Below, piece after piece: positions 48,400 to 58,569 of a DNA stretch of 64,000 nt. The stretch covers positions 17,453,779 to 17,517,778 of the forward strand of contig CM055108.1 in NCBI GenBank assembly GCA_029204225.1, read 5' to 3'. Below the pieces are notes generated by a model, which did no database searches, was not told the DNA's origin, and saw only the letters and a program-made list of their open reading frames with translations. Made by a program: the position numbers and the translations under genes. Each line of letters begins with the position of its first letter. Positions within the stretch are counted from its first letter, which is position 1. The DNA is from Diphasiastrum complanatum. Lineage: Eukaryota; Streptophyta; Lycopodiopsida; Lycopodiales; Lycopodiaceae.

Positions 48400-50252
48400 A
48401 GCCAAATGTTAACCTTTCATCAGCATAGTATTTTTTGGTTGTGTTTTTGTTGATCTGCATTCAGTCTGTTTTTCAAATGTTTTGTTTATTACATGATTTA
48501 TGTTGGTTTTTTGGTTTTATTCCCTGAATTAAGAAAAGAAAAGAAAAAAAAAGAAAATAAAAAAGTTCTTCTCCTCCAACACTGATCTTCTTCTCCATCC
48601 ATCACTTCTCTTTGCTCCACACCACTCCACTCCACCTCCATTGCTGCTCCTTGATCCATCATACTCCACCTCCATCACAGCTTTCCTACAAGTGCTCCCT
48701 GCCCTTTGTTCCATCTTTGCTCCAACACTCCCCTCTCCTCACCTGCTGCACCTTCCTTCCTGCTGCTCTACCTTCGCTTCCTCCCTCACCTGTCTACGAT
48801 CCCTCCCTGCTTTCACCTCTCCCTGCCTACTCCCTGTCCGCTCCCACCGGCCTATGCTTCCTTCCCCTCGCTCCTTACCCTGCTCCCCCTGGCTGCCTAC
48901 CCCTCGCTCACCTGCCTACCTGCGGTTGTTGGCCTACTCCCTCACCTACCTATGCTTCCTGCCCCGCTCTCCTTGCCCTGCTCCTCCTGTCTGCCTGCCC
49001 CTCACTCCCCTATTGTTTGCCTTGACCTTCTCATCTTTTCCGCACCCTCGCTGACCTCCGCTTCCACTCCCCTCACCTCTATCTGTGCTCTCCTCCTGTT
49101 GCCTTGCCTACCTCTCTTCCCCCACTGACCTCCACAAGCCCCCTCTCAGCTGCCTACTCCAGGCCCTCCTCGCTGTCTCCTTCTCTCTCTCCTCACTGCC
49201 TGCTCCTCGATAGCTATTGTTCCACTGTCCTGGTCCACCCCCTTGCCTACAGCTTCGTGCCCTACCCTCGGTCCCTTCCCGCCCTTGTCTTCTCCTAGCC
49301 TGCGTCCACCTCACTCCCCTTTCTCGCTCTGACCTTCCCAATCATCTAGTAGCCTGTCCTATTCAGAGAGATAACTTAAGATGTTTTATTTTATTTTATT
49401 TTATTATTATTTTTTATTTTGCCCTTTCTTCATGGAGATTTAGACACCTATGAATGTTTTTTCTTGGTTTTATTTGTTAAGTTTTTTGGTACTCATACTC
49501 ATATTAGCTTATTTTTAGACTTTTTAGAGGTGCTTGATGTATTTTCTATTTTTCTAAAAAAAAAAAAAAAAAACCTCCACTGTTTGCCTTCTCAAATCCA
49601 TATTCCCAAATTCCGAATTCCAAAATCTTGAATTCCCATAGTTTTTTACTTTCTCATATTTGATTTCCACTTTTTCTAACTCCCCAAATTCCCACGTTTT
49701 CTTGAATCCCAAAATTTTTAAGTTTTTTGAATCCCCAAATCCCTTAGTTTTGTTGACTCCTAGTTTTTTTGAATCCCAAAATTCTCACATTTTCTAACTC
49801 CCCAAATTCCCACATTATCTGACTCCCCAAATTCCTACATTATCTGACTCCTCAAATTCCCATATTTTCTTGAATCCCAAACCCCCACGTTTTCTGACTT
49901 CCCAACACCCCTAGTTTGTTTTACTCCCAGTTTTTTTGAATCCCAAAATTTTCAGATTTTTTGACTCCCCAAATTTTCATATTTTCTTGACTCCCCAAAA
50001 CCCCCAGTTTTTTGACTCCCAGTTTTCTTGAATCCCCAAAATCCCCAGTTTTTTGAATCTCCAAAACCCCTAGACTTTTTGTGATTCCCCAATTGCTAGA
50101 CTTTTTGTGATTCCCCAGTTTTTTGAATCTTAAAAAAAAAACAGAGAAGCAAAACCAAACAAAACCACTATTTAAAACATTGTGCATCATTAGTCATCTC
50201 TTGAAGAGCAATCTTACATAGAAATTCATTTATCCATCCATCCACAAACAAC
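48400..50252 (+). other. long gypsy leader: pyrimidine-rich block and degenerate tandem repeat
   Basis: 48580-49370 is strongly C/T-rich and opens several Pro/Ser/Leu frames that are composition artefacts. 49380-49560 is T-rich, ending in A runs at 49555-49573. 49600-50140 repeats variants of GACTCCCCAAATTCCCA and TTTTCTTGAATCCC about every 25-30 bp. No coding gene is supported. Confidence 0.7.
49600..50140 (+). repeat. degenerate tandem repeat in gypsy leader (unit about 25-30 bp)
   Basis: About 20 imperfect copies of a TTTT-(C/G)-ACTCCC-CAAAT-TCCC theme. It occupies the same place, between primer site and gag, as the repeat at 36061-36830 in the other gypsy element, but the sequence differs. 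Confidence 0.8.
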
Positions 50253-50672
50253 ATGTCGACTACTCAGCTATCAAGCATTAGCATGCAACGTCAGGAGACA
50301 GTTTGTGCATATCTGCATCGGATCTATCACATAGCAAAGGACTGTCATCCACCAATCCCAACATCGCTGATTATCAAGAACTTTATCCAAGGTCTAAGGA
50401 GCGACATTCACTATCAAATGAAGAACCTCACCTCTTACACTACATTGAAACAAGTTCTTGTTGATGCCATGAAGATTGAATCGACATTGTTGGCCTTTCG
50501 AGATACTGACTCAGAATCTGAGTTGGATGAAATATCTGGATTACCATCAATAAGAGGTTCAAGAATTTTGACAACGCTAATGCAAAATAATGGAGAGACA
50601 AGAGAAGAACAAGCTTCACCAAGAAAGGATGATGACCAAAATGATTTAACGGCTCAAGACCAAGATGTGTAA
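50253..50672 (+). CDS. Ty3/gypsy-type gag fragment
   Basis: 139 codons from an ATG: MSTTQLSSISMQRQETVCAY, then LIIKNFIQGLRSDIHYQMKN and VDAMKIESTLLAFRD. The pattern of a capsid C-terminal region (ETVCAYLHRI, FIQGL...I...L) fits gypsy gag. No zinc knuckle follows before the stop. The intact frame is short for gag (normally above 300 residues), so it is probably the 3' part of a decayed gene. Confidence 0.6.
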   Translation: MSTTQLSSISMQRQETVCAYLHRIYHIAKDCHPPIPTSLIIKNFIQGLRSDIHYQMKNLTSYTTLKQVLVDAMKIESTLLAFRDTDSESELDEISGLPSIRGSRILTTLMQNNGETREEQASPRKDDDQNDLTAQDQDV

Positions 50673-50775
50673 CATGATCCAAAGGCATGTGTCGTTGCTT
50701 GTAATGTAATGTTTGTGCAAAAAGTACAAAAAGGACCAAGAGTGGATCCTAATCTGATCCTCAAGAGGGATTGGT

Positions 50776-51545
50776 TGTCAGATTACTTGATGTATCAATC
50801 TACTTGAGATTAAGATCAATCTAGATCAATTCTAGACACAAAATCCTAACAAGAACAATCATTAATTGAAGGTAGGTGTACTTTCTGGTTTCACACATGT
50901 GAAACATTGTCTGAGTACGGACTCCAACCTGAAAATCAAGTACACATTGATAGAACCTCAAAACAATCAAAACAAATATAGACAAATGGAGAGAATCACT
51001 CAAAATTGCTTCCAAAACCAAGATTGGTGTCTCACCATGATTATGGCCAAATGTGGCTCTATATATACAATAAGTGAGAGCTCGTGGTACTGATCTTCCC
51101 TCTGATCCCAAATGTGTGAAGGTGCTTTGTCATATGATGATTCATCATGCAAAACTGACACTTGGACAAAACCTTCTATTTTGAGCACTTTTGGTCCATT
51201 TTCCTTCTATATGGAGATCTACTTGGAAATGTTCTAGAAGTCAAAATTCTCCTACTTCGGCTTTTTCCACACATGTGAGCTGTCCTATACACATGTGATA
51301 TGACACCTAACCAAAGGATGTGGCTCATGCAATCAATAGATTGATGCCATGTGTCATATGTCTAGAAAACTAGTTTTTGGCCTTTTTAGCCACTAGAACT
51401 TGAATTAAATCATATGTACAACCTATATGATTATGGTACATGACAAGTAGACTATTTTAACATTTGGGAACAGGCTCCACACATGTGTGTTTATCTATAT
51501 ACAATATTTTTGGCCTCTACCAAGCTTATTTTTGCATTTTTCACA
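50776..51545 (-). repeat. 3' LTR of the nested Copia-derived element
   Basis: The right limit is set by the CACTCCTCAAC purine-tract junction. The left limit (TGTCAGATTAC) is a guess. It contains TTTCACACATGTGAAAC at about 50890 and CACACATGTGTG at about 51479, variants of the palindrome seen in other LTRs here. Confidence 0.55.
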
Positions 51546-51549
51546 CTCC

Positions 51550-52023
51550 TCAACTAGCTTGGTGAATGTGAAGGTCAGCCAATGAGCTTGATGTTGATTT
51601 GAAATCACCATATCCATGATAGTGCTTCTTTGATATTGACATCTTTGATGAGCTCGAGAGCTTTGCACCTAGCACCTCCAAAATTGATTCCTTCCAATTT
51701 TCATGTAGATGCTTGACCTTGAGGCTTGCTCCTTCTTCATGTGCATGCTCCTTCATGAGAAAATAAAGATTTCTTCTTGATTTATTAGGATCACAAAGAT
51801 CTAACATCATGTTACCACGATCTAGAGAATTAGACTCATCCAAATTGGCAAGACTATGCATGCTATAATAACAAAGTGTTTGCATCATATCTTCATGCTT
51901 GTTTACCATGCTAATCTCAGATCCAATGAGGCTAAATACTTCATTATGGAGATAAGTGTCGTTAGAAGATGATTCACTTACTCTCATAAAGAGTTTACAA
52001 TTTTTCTCAATACAAATTTTCAA
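51550..52023 (-). pseudogene. continuation of the unrecognised ORF after a frameshift
   Basis: About 157 codons open from 52023 (no ATG) to 51550. The start, KNCKLFMRVSESSSNDTYLH, parallels CKLLMRISEASKVDTYIH in the upstream ORF, so the two-unit internal duplication spans the frame break at about 52024. It ends HIHQAS just before the polypurine tract, as Copia pol would. Confidence 0.5.
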
Positions 52024-52024
52024 A

Positions 52025-53125
52025 CTATGAGTGACAAATCACTTTTGCTTTGCTCTTACATGACTTAAGAGCATACATTTGATGAAATAACCATTTGCTT
52101 TCTAATTGATTTAAAATCAATTTCAACCTTTTAAGAACATCATCTATGTTCTCAAGAGAGACTTCATACTCAACTAGTATGGCTTTATTCCAATTTTGAG
52201 ATGCAATGGTCTCACTAAAGCAAACTGATTTATCAAATGACATAAGAGAAGTAAGTATGTGATGTATACCACATGAGATATGCTTCTCTTTCCCTTGAAA
52301 TGTGAGCCACATGGACTCAACCATATTTCTTGAGTTTTTTTTTGGAATCACAATTTGAGAAGGTCTCTCCTCCTCAATCCTTGGCACACTTGAACCTTGA
52401 GAAGGATTCTCCTCCTCAATCCTTGGCACATTTAAACCTTGAGATGACTCCTTAAGATCCTCTTCATGGTGCTCCTTTTTGATGGAAATCCGAGACCTCC
52501 ATGTCTCATAATGATCACAACAAGTATGACCATTCAATATGCACTTCCTATGATTATCAAGATTACTTATGCTAGAACCATAAGTCCAAAAATCACCACA
52601 ACTTGGCATGATTTCTCCAATATTGAAATCAAAAGGTATTTCCATCTCAATAAGGCTAACTACTTGCTTATGGATATAAGTGTCCACTTTGGATGCTTCA
52701 CTTATTCTCATAAGAAGTTTACAACTTGCCTTTAAGATTGAAAACTTACAATTTTCATCTTTATGAATGAACACATCATTCATGATCTTATTGAAACCAA
52801 AAGATCCTACATTATGAAGATATTTCCATTTTCTTGACTTAAAAACTAATGTAAGCTTACAAGGAAAACATATTTTGCTATCTTTTGAGGCATCACACTC
52901 AACTAGTATTGCCTTAATCCACCTTTGAGATACAAAAATCTCTTCAAAGCAAAATGGTTCTTCATAAGTTGACATGATAGCATAAATGACACTATTTTCA
53001 TTTTGTGATTGGTGCTCCTTATTCTTGATTGATTTCTCTTGGATCATAGCAATAAGTTTGAACTTATCTAAAGTTACAAGCAAAATACTTTCCAAGGACA
53101 TAAAATAAATCCAAGTTACTTTCAT
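52025..53125 (-). CDS. unrecognised 366-residue ORF with internal repeats of a Copia-like motif
   Basis: Intact frame from ATG at 53125. Residues about 50-75 read EEPFCFEEIFVSQRWIKAIL, similar to the segment just before copia RT (compare EPKNVQEALNTKEWYDAM near 9080). A related stretch, KSVCFSETIASQNWNKAILV, recurs about 240 residues later, so the ORF contains an internal duplication. Between them lie CKLLMRISEASKVDTYIHKQ, a Cys/His-rich stretch (KCILNGHTCCDHYETW) and two adjacent NVPRIEEE/SVPRIEEE repeats. No RT catalytic motif is present. It is the second long novel ORF in this window lying where Copia pol should be. Function is unknown. Confidence 0.55.
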   Translation of the reverse strand: MKVTWIYFMSLESILLVTLDKFKLIAMIQEKSIKNKEHQSQNENSVIYAIMSTYEEPFCFEEIFVSQRWIKAILVECDASKDSKICFPCKLTLVFKSRKWKYLHNVGSFGFNKIMNDVFIHKDENCKFSILKASCKLLMRISEASKVDTYIHKQVVSLIEMEIPFDFNIGEIMPSCGDFWTYGSSISNLDNHRKCILNGHTCCDHYETWRSRISIKKEHHEEDLKESSQGLNVPRIEEENPSQGSSVPRIEEERPSQIVIPKKNSRNMVESMWLTFQGKEKHISCGIHHILTSLMSFDKSVCFSETIASQNWNKAILVEYEVSLENIDDVLKRLKLILNQLESKWLFHQMYALKSCKSKAKVICHS

Positions 53126-53435
53126 GAAAGTGACATCTATCTTTGCATCTTAAACCAAACAATGCACTTCCAAATGAAAAATTTCAAAAGATTTGACATG
53201 TGTTGTAATGGACTCTTGAAGACAAATCTTGCAAGTCCTTGTGAGACTCCAAGTCTCATTCACCTTTCCACAGAGGAAACACCTTTCCTTGGACTTGTTC
53301 TTGTATTTGCATTTCGAACTTGAAGCTTCATCCTTCTCTTCGGCCCCCTTGATTTGGTTCTTCTTGGATGGATTGGTCTTCTTTTTGTAGCATCTTGAGA
53401 AAAAATATCCTTCACCTTGTACTCAAGCGGTACTC

Positions 53436-53969
53436 TTGACTGCCGAAGAAAGTCTTCAAGTTCAGGCATATCATGAACACGTGGATCGATTAAGCAGTCA
53501 ATCAACCCTATCCTATCTGTTGTACCAATTGAACGAACTTTCGACAATACCACCGATAACAATTGCACCATTCTATGAAGATCCATGCCAACAAGTGTTA
53601 TCTTGGGACCTGGTTTTCAATGACGACAACTATCCAATTGTCGAGGAACAAGATTATCAAGAATGGCCACCAGAATTTTATTGAAAATCGGGCAAGTCCG
53701 GGTTCTTGCGACACCATCCATCAATAAAGCATCAGGTTTTACGTAAGCGAACACTTATCTACGCTTTTTTTGAGGCAAAACAAAAATATATATCTATGCT
53801 CTCTACAATTGTGACAATGCCATGGACTCATCAACAACAAAACGCTACCATCCCAGAGATCCGCCACAGGCAGTGCCATGGGACTGGTACCTATTTGGTC
53901 GTGGGAGAATGTTGCCCGATTCTAGGAATGACATGGAATATTCTAAAAGTCAGCAAAAGGCTCCTATAG
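53436..53969 (+). pseudogene. gypsy internal fragments downstream of the nested element
   Basis: Two open segments, 53436-53684 (EESLQVQAYHEHVDRLSSQS, ending EWPPEFY) and 53706-53969, are separated by a stop or frame change. They are on the gypsy plus strand but I recognise no domain. They could be a 3' ORF of the gypsy element. Confidence 0.3.
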
Positions 53970-54083
53970 TAAACCCAAACGCTACACGAATGTGGTAGAG
54001 AGTCAAAAATATTAGGATCAGGCAACCAGTTGGCATTCTGCGCATATAAGTCCAACATTGGGCCTTTAGGCTAGAAAGTGCCA

Positions 54084-54310
54084 TGTGCACTAATATTGAA
54101 ATAAAATATTTTTTACTTAGCTTTTGCAACTTCCTAAGCTAAGAAACACAACTTGCACTCAAGAAACACAAAGTGATTCGGACGGTCAAGATTGTGATCT
54201 TGATGGAACTTCAGTAGCCAATGGGTGATGAGGAGGTTTCACTCTCACTCTTATAAAAAGAGACCATTTTCTTTGTATTTTCATCATTCGAAGGTTAATA
54301 GAACTCTATC

Positions 54311-54395
<85 letters not shown>

Positions 54396-54549
54396 TGCTT
54401 TCTCTCTTTCCCTCCCTCATAATCCCTCTTCCTCTCTCTCCATGGTAATGTGAGTGTGAGATATGCTTAGTTTTTAGAATGCAGTTTTATGATCGGATCT
54501 TAAGCTAGTTGGTGAAAGGCAACAAACCTATCTTTTTCTTGGCTTAACA
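54084..54549 (+). repeat. 3' LTR of the gypsy element
   Basis: 466 bp, TGTGCACTA...GGCTTAACA, with the same TATA box near 54250 and a (CT)39 array at 54313-54391. A deletion of about 65 bp relative to the 5' LTR lies near 54525. Confidence 0.9.
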
Positions 54550-55715
54550 GCCGTAGTTCCTAGCGCCTTGATGCTGAGTTTGAGATACATAGGCTGCAAA
54601 ATATTCATTTATGGCAGGATCCATAAATGGTTTGTCCGGTCCATACCATTGTTGTTGCTCAGGTGGAGGTGGTACTTGCATCTCTGGTTCCGCTGCTATC
54701 AGGTTTACATGGGCCACTGTTAATTGGCCGGCCCAGATGGTGCATGAAAAGCCATATATTGTTGTTGATTCGGTGCGGCTTACCTCGGTGCTGCATTTGG
54801 TGCCCCTTGATGATAAGAATAAGAAGTCTGATAAAGACTTCTCTTCTGTTGAATACTCCGGAGGTTAAACGGGCAAAATGCTGTATCGTGCGATGTTGCA
54901 TTGCACAGATGGCAAAATCTATGTATTAGTCTCAGATTTTGCTTTAGGATTGGACACTCGTTCGTTGTATGGTTTTGTGTGCACACTAAACACCATACAT
55001 TCTCTCGTCGTGGATATTGACGTAGCTGGTTTGGTTTCGGTTGATGTGGCGTTGCTGCTACAACTCCTTGTAAGGCCTTCAGTTTTTGATCGAACTGCGT
55101 CATAAGTTTCTCCATCTGTTGTTTGTGTGATTTTGTCATTTGATCCAACAACAGTTCTATGGATAGAGCGGATGCATTTGATGATGATGATGTGATCGTG
55201 GGAGTAGGAGTATGGGTGGACGGATATTCGTCGTCAGATCCCTCATCCTCTTTCCTAATGGCATCTTCCATAGCTTCTTGTAGAGTAGCATATTGCTCCC
55301 GTCGTTTCAGTTTTATTTTGATGTTTTGTGGTAGTTTGGCTAGGAACCACATGATCACCACATGATCGGGAGTTAGGGCTGCATTGCACTCGGATCGTAG
55401 ATGTTTGACCCATTCAATATAGCCCCTGACCCTTTCTCGTTTTCCCATCTTGACTTTGCTCAGTAAGAGAAATGGGTCTTCGAGGAACTTCCTTGGTTTA
55501 AAGCGCGTAATGGCAGCCACTTTAACCGCTTTCCAGATAGATTTTTCTTCCTCTGATAGGTTGAAAAACCAATCTTGAGCCACTTCCAATAAGGACATGG
55601 AGAACAACATCGACTTTTCCGTAGGTGTCCGTTCGCCGTAGATTTCACAAGCTTGCTCGTAGATCTGGAGGAATCGGATGGGATCTGATGATCTGTAGTA
55701 TTTTGGTATTTCCAT
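54550..55715 (-). pseudogene. Ty3/gypsy gag, minus strand (largely intact frame)
   Basis: From 55715 to 54780 the minus strand is open for 311 codons. Capsid motifs are WFFNLSEEEKSIWKAV, FLLLSKVKMGKRERVRGYIE and MWFLAKLPQNIKIKL. Two Cys-rich knuckles follow, CLVCTQNHTTNEC (one residue short of the canonical spacing) and CHLCNATSHDTAFC (CX2CX4HX4C). Sequence of similar character runs on past the stop to 54550, where the plus-strand gypsy LTR begins. The N-terminus starts within the gag (MEIPKYYRSSDPIRFLQIYE), so the true start lies upstream in another frame. It is related to the gag at 37.6 kb (compare RVRGYIEWVKHL with RVRDYIERFKHL). Confidence 0.85.
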
Positions 55716-57305
55716 CCATGGTGCTCTTCAGACTACTTGCAAGGGATCGACAAGTACGGGTTGGCCCATTGGTTCCATTGGCGCTGGTTCCGCTTCTGTC
55801 TCTTGTTGTCCGGCTGCTAATCTGGGAAGGTGTGGTGCTTAATTTGCTATCCTTCTTGCTACCAATCGTCCAGATCTCAGATTCATCCGATGGTGGGTTC
55901 CAAAGTAGTTGGATCTTGCTTGTATAGTGGGATGCAGTTTGGATCTTAAGGATCTAATCAATCTGATCGGTTGGAAGTGAATTCTAGGCCTTTTATGGTG
56001 GTTTTTCTTTGATAACTTCTATTCCTTGCACTGATTGATCTGAGATTTTGATAGTAGCTAGATCTGATGCAGATTTTTCCACTGATCTAGTCTGCGAGGG
56101 TTCTCTTGTGCGAGGTGTTTTTAGCCATTTTTGTAGATAAAAAACTTGATATCTCTCATATCCTTAAGAAGTAACTCTTGCAAGGATCACAGTAGCTGAA
56201 TCTGGGTTAGATCTCACTATGGAAATCTCTACAAGACTCTCGCACTAAGTGAAAATTTCATTGTAAGATTGTTGGTGAAAGGGAAGGGTAGAATAGAAGA
56301 GAAAGAAGGAGAAGAGAGAAAGAGAGAGATAGAGTTGAGGGGGAGGTTAGCTCAAAAGCTCAAGATGCATGCTAATGGAGAAACCATAACTACTAAAACA
56401 AGAACATAGAAATGGAAACAATTAGAAACACACAACAAAAAGCAATAGCATGAGTGCTTAGCAAATGAGGACGCTTGGCTCTCCAAATTGGTAGAGTTTC
56501 CTCCTTCTCATTAAGCATAGAAATAGAGTACAAATGGTGCCTTTTTATAAAATGGGGAATGCCCTTGCCCCAAAGTCCTATTGGCTAATATTTACATTGA
56601 TCCTATCCATTCATCTTGGACCCAACTTGATCCAAGGGTCCACAAAAAGTACATTGAAATTCACAAGATTCATGTGAGTCCCAAATTGGACCCAACTCTA
56701 AAAAAGTAGTCTCTAAGTTTAAAACTGACATTGGGCCTCAAGTTTTATTTTACTTACAAAGGTCCCAAGCCTATTATTTTATTTACAACTTAAGCTTGCA
56801 TGCTCATTGGGCCAAGGGCTTATACGCGCAGGATGCCATGCCCTCACAGCACATTTTATTGGTTGATTTTATTTATTTACAGTTCGTCGGAAATACCCCC
56901 AACAATGAAAATGGCTGATAGTACAAAAATGGATCTGATCAGAATTCGCGGATATGATAGAGAAATTGTGGAGGTGATTTTAAGGCTCAGCAAATTCTCT
57001 ACAAATTCTGTCAGTGAGGATCTGATGTAAAAAATTAATTTTTTGCTATTTCTGAAAAAGTGTCTCTGAGATAGAATTCGCGGAGGTGATAAATGAATTG
57101 TGCATACTAAAAAAGGGGGTGAGCGAATTCTATTTGATGTGGTTGTGAGACAAAATTTTGGGAAAGGAATGATTCTTGTGGTTGTAGAGAAAAAGATTGA
57201 TTGTATGCCTGATCTGATGATATCCTGATGTTCTGAAACAAGAAAACATACTAAAAAAATTGTTGAAATGGCAAGCAGACAGTAAACAGAATTAAAGAAC
57301 AAAAT
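55716..57305 (-). other. gypsy leader/LTR-like sequence, minus strand
   Basis: On the minus strand, a TATA-like TTTTATAAAAAGG (about 56540) is followed by a CT-rich stretch near 56290-56340, then non-coding sequence up to the gag. This is consistent with an LTR (about 56900-56250) plus leader between an upstream pol fragment and the gag. No repeat partner was found. Open stretches here have no domains. Confidence 0.4.
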
Positions 57306-58270
57306 TTACAAAATAAAACAACTAATATATATCAAGATAAAACAAGACTCATTGTACTTTCTAAGTCTACTCCCATTGACCACAGTGTCCAAAAGATCGC
57401 CTTGTAGGGTTTGGAGTTGTACATTTCCAAAGACAAATATCTTTTGAATGACATAAGGTCTTTGGCCAAAAAATTTGAGTTTTCCTTTAAAGGCCTTGGC
57501 TTGGTATAGCAGGACCTTATCTCTGACCTGGAACTCTTTGAGTTTTAATGATCGATCATGCCATGTTTTTTGTCGATGTTTGTGGACTTGTTGAGCATGG
57601 ATGCTGATCCGACGTGTTTCACACAGTTGTTCCAGATGAAATAATCTGTTTGCTAGGATCTGTCGATTATCTAGCTCAAGATTATGGGCTACTCGAAGGG
57701 ATGGAATATGGAATTCTACAGGCATAACGTCTTCTTGGCCATATATTAGCTAGAAAGGGGTTAAGCCTGTGGCTCGCTTCGGGGTAGTGCGGTAGGCCCA
57801 TAGAGCGGCATAGTGCGGTAGGCCTATAGAGCGGCATGGAGCTTTAGTTTCCAATCAGATCGGTTGGACTCGACAGTTTTGGTGAGAACACTACATAAGA
57901 TTTTGTTTGTGGATTTCACCTGTCCATTGCATCGTGGATAATATAGGGAACTTTTGCGATGTACCACAAAAAATTTGAAAAGTAGATTTGCTATGACAGA
58001 GTTAAGAAAATGTGTACTCCTATCGGTGGACATGAGGTGTGCGGATGAGAAAGTGGTGGCACATCATGGAGGATTTCGTCATCGATTTGAAAAATTGTTT
58101 CCTCCCCACAGAGGTCCCATGGATAGTTTGGTCGTTTGACTCGGTGTAGCTTGGTATCATGTTTTTCAACCGTAACTTTGGCAACTGGTTCCACTTTGGA
58201 TGACTGCTGCGGAAAGGCCTTGAGTGGAAGGGCCTCCATGTAGTTGAGGATCTGAATGTCAGAAATGTAT
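57306..58270 (-). pseudogene. Ty3/gypsy integrase C-terminal fragment, minus strand
   Basis: 58270-58035 repeats the MEALPLKAFPQQSSKVE region. A deletion then joins it to TDRSTHFLNSVIANLLFKFF (57990), skipping the zinc region and the first catalytic Asp. The next block, YYPRCNGQVKSTNK, has Lys where the catalytic Glu of integrase is expected. 57725-57306 holds the C-terminal GPY/F-like region (HDRSLKLKEFQVRDKVLLYQ, then GNVQLQTLQGDLLDTVVNG). It complements the fragment at 41.5-42.6 kb. Confidence 0.85.
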
Positions 58271-58276
58271 GGTCTA

Positions 58277-58500
58277 TTTGTTATCTTTTGTTCTTTTCAA
58301 GATAGATATAAAGAATGTCTTTATCTCATTCTTGTCTAGCTTTGATTGAGAAGTTTGGCACATAAAAATAGGAGATCAACCATAGGTTATGCCTTTAATA
58401 TTGGAAATGGTTATTTCTCATTGGGTACTAAGAAATAGAAGATGTCTCTCTCAACTACATAAGTTGAGTATATCCACCAAATGACAAAAATGTAATTGCA
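58277..58500 (+). repeat. module X, copy 3 (truncated, Copia RNase H relic)
   Basis: Matches 39807-40040 and 42497-42720, including RRSTIGYAFNIG-like coding and the junction with the gypsy fragment on its left. It ends near 58570, where a Copia integrase fragment begins. Confidence 0.8.
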
Positions 58501-58569
58501 CTAGAAATGCGAAAAAAAAAATATCGAAAAAAGTTTGAAATAAAGAATAATAATCCACGATGTGTATTT

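Larger units (their letters stand above)
50776..53430 (-). mobile_element. Copia-derived element lacking pol, nested in the gypsy element
   Basis: Minus-strand order: a gag C-terminal relic with a zinc-knuckle-like CFLCGKVNETW (about 53400-53230), a long unrecognised ORF (53125-51550), a purine tract GTTGAGGAG, and an LTR starting TGTGAAAAATGC at 51545. The 5' LTR and most of gag are missing. The left limit is the approximate LTR end. Confidence 0.6.
47892..54549 (+). mobile_element. Ty3/gypsy retrotransposon, gutted and hosting a nested element
   Basis: Direct LTRs at 47892-48381 and 54084-54549, with a TTGGCGCC primer site at 48382. Gag lies at 50253-50672, followed by unrecognised C-terminal fragments at 53436-53969. 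A Copia-derived element sits inside (about 50776-53430). Protease, RT and integrase are absent. Terminal flanks (TAGCA on the left, GCCGT on the right) do not match, so the ends may have been rearranged after insertion. Confidence 0.75.

Noticed and set aside
48612-49298. Several overlapping Pro/Ser/Leu-rich ORFs of about 140 codons
   Set aside because: Three frames are open at once because the region is almost pure pyrimidine. It lies in the gypsy leader before gag.
47892-54549. Target-site duplication for the gypsy element
   Set aside because: Flanking pentamers TAGCA and GCCGT do not match, so no duplication is claimed.
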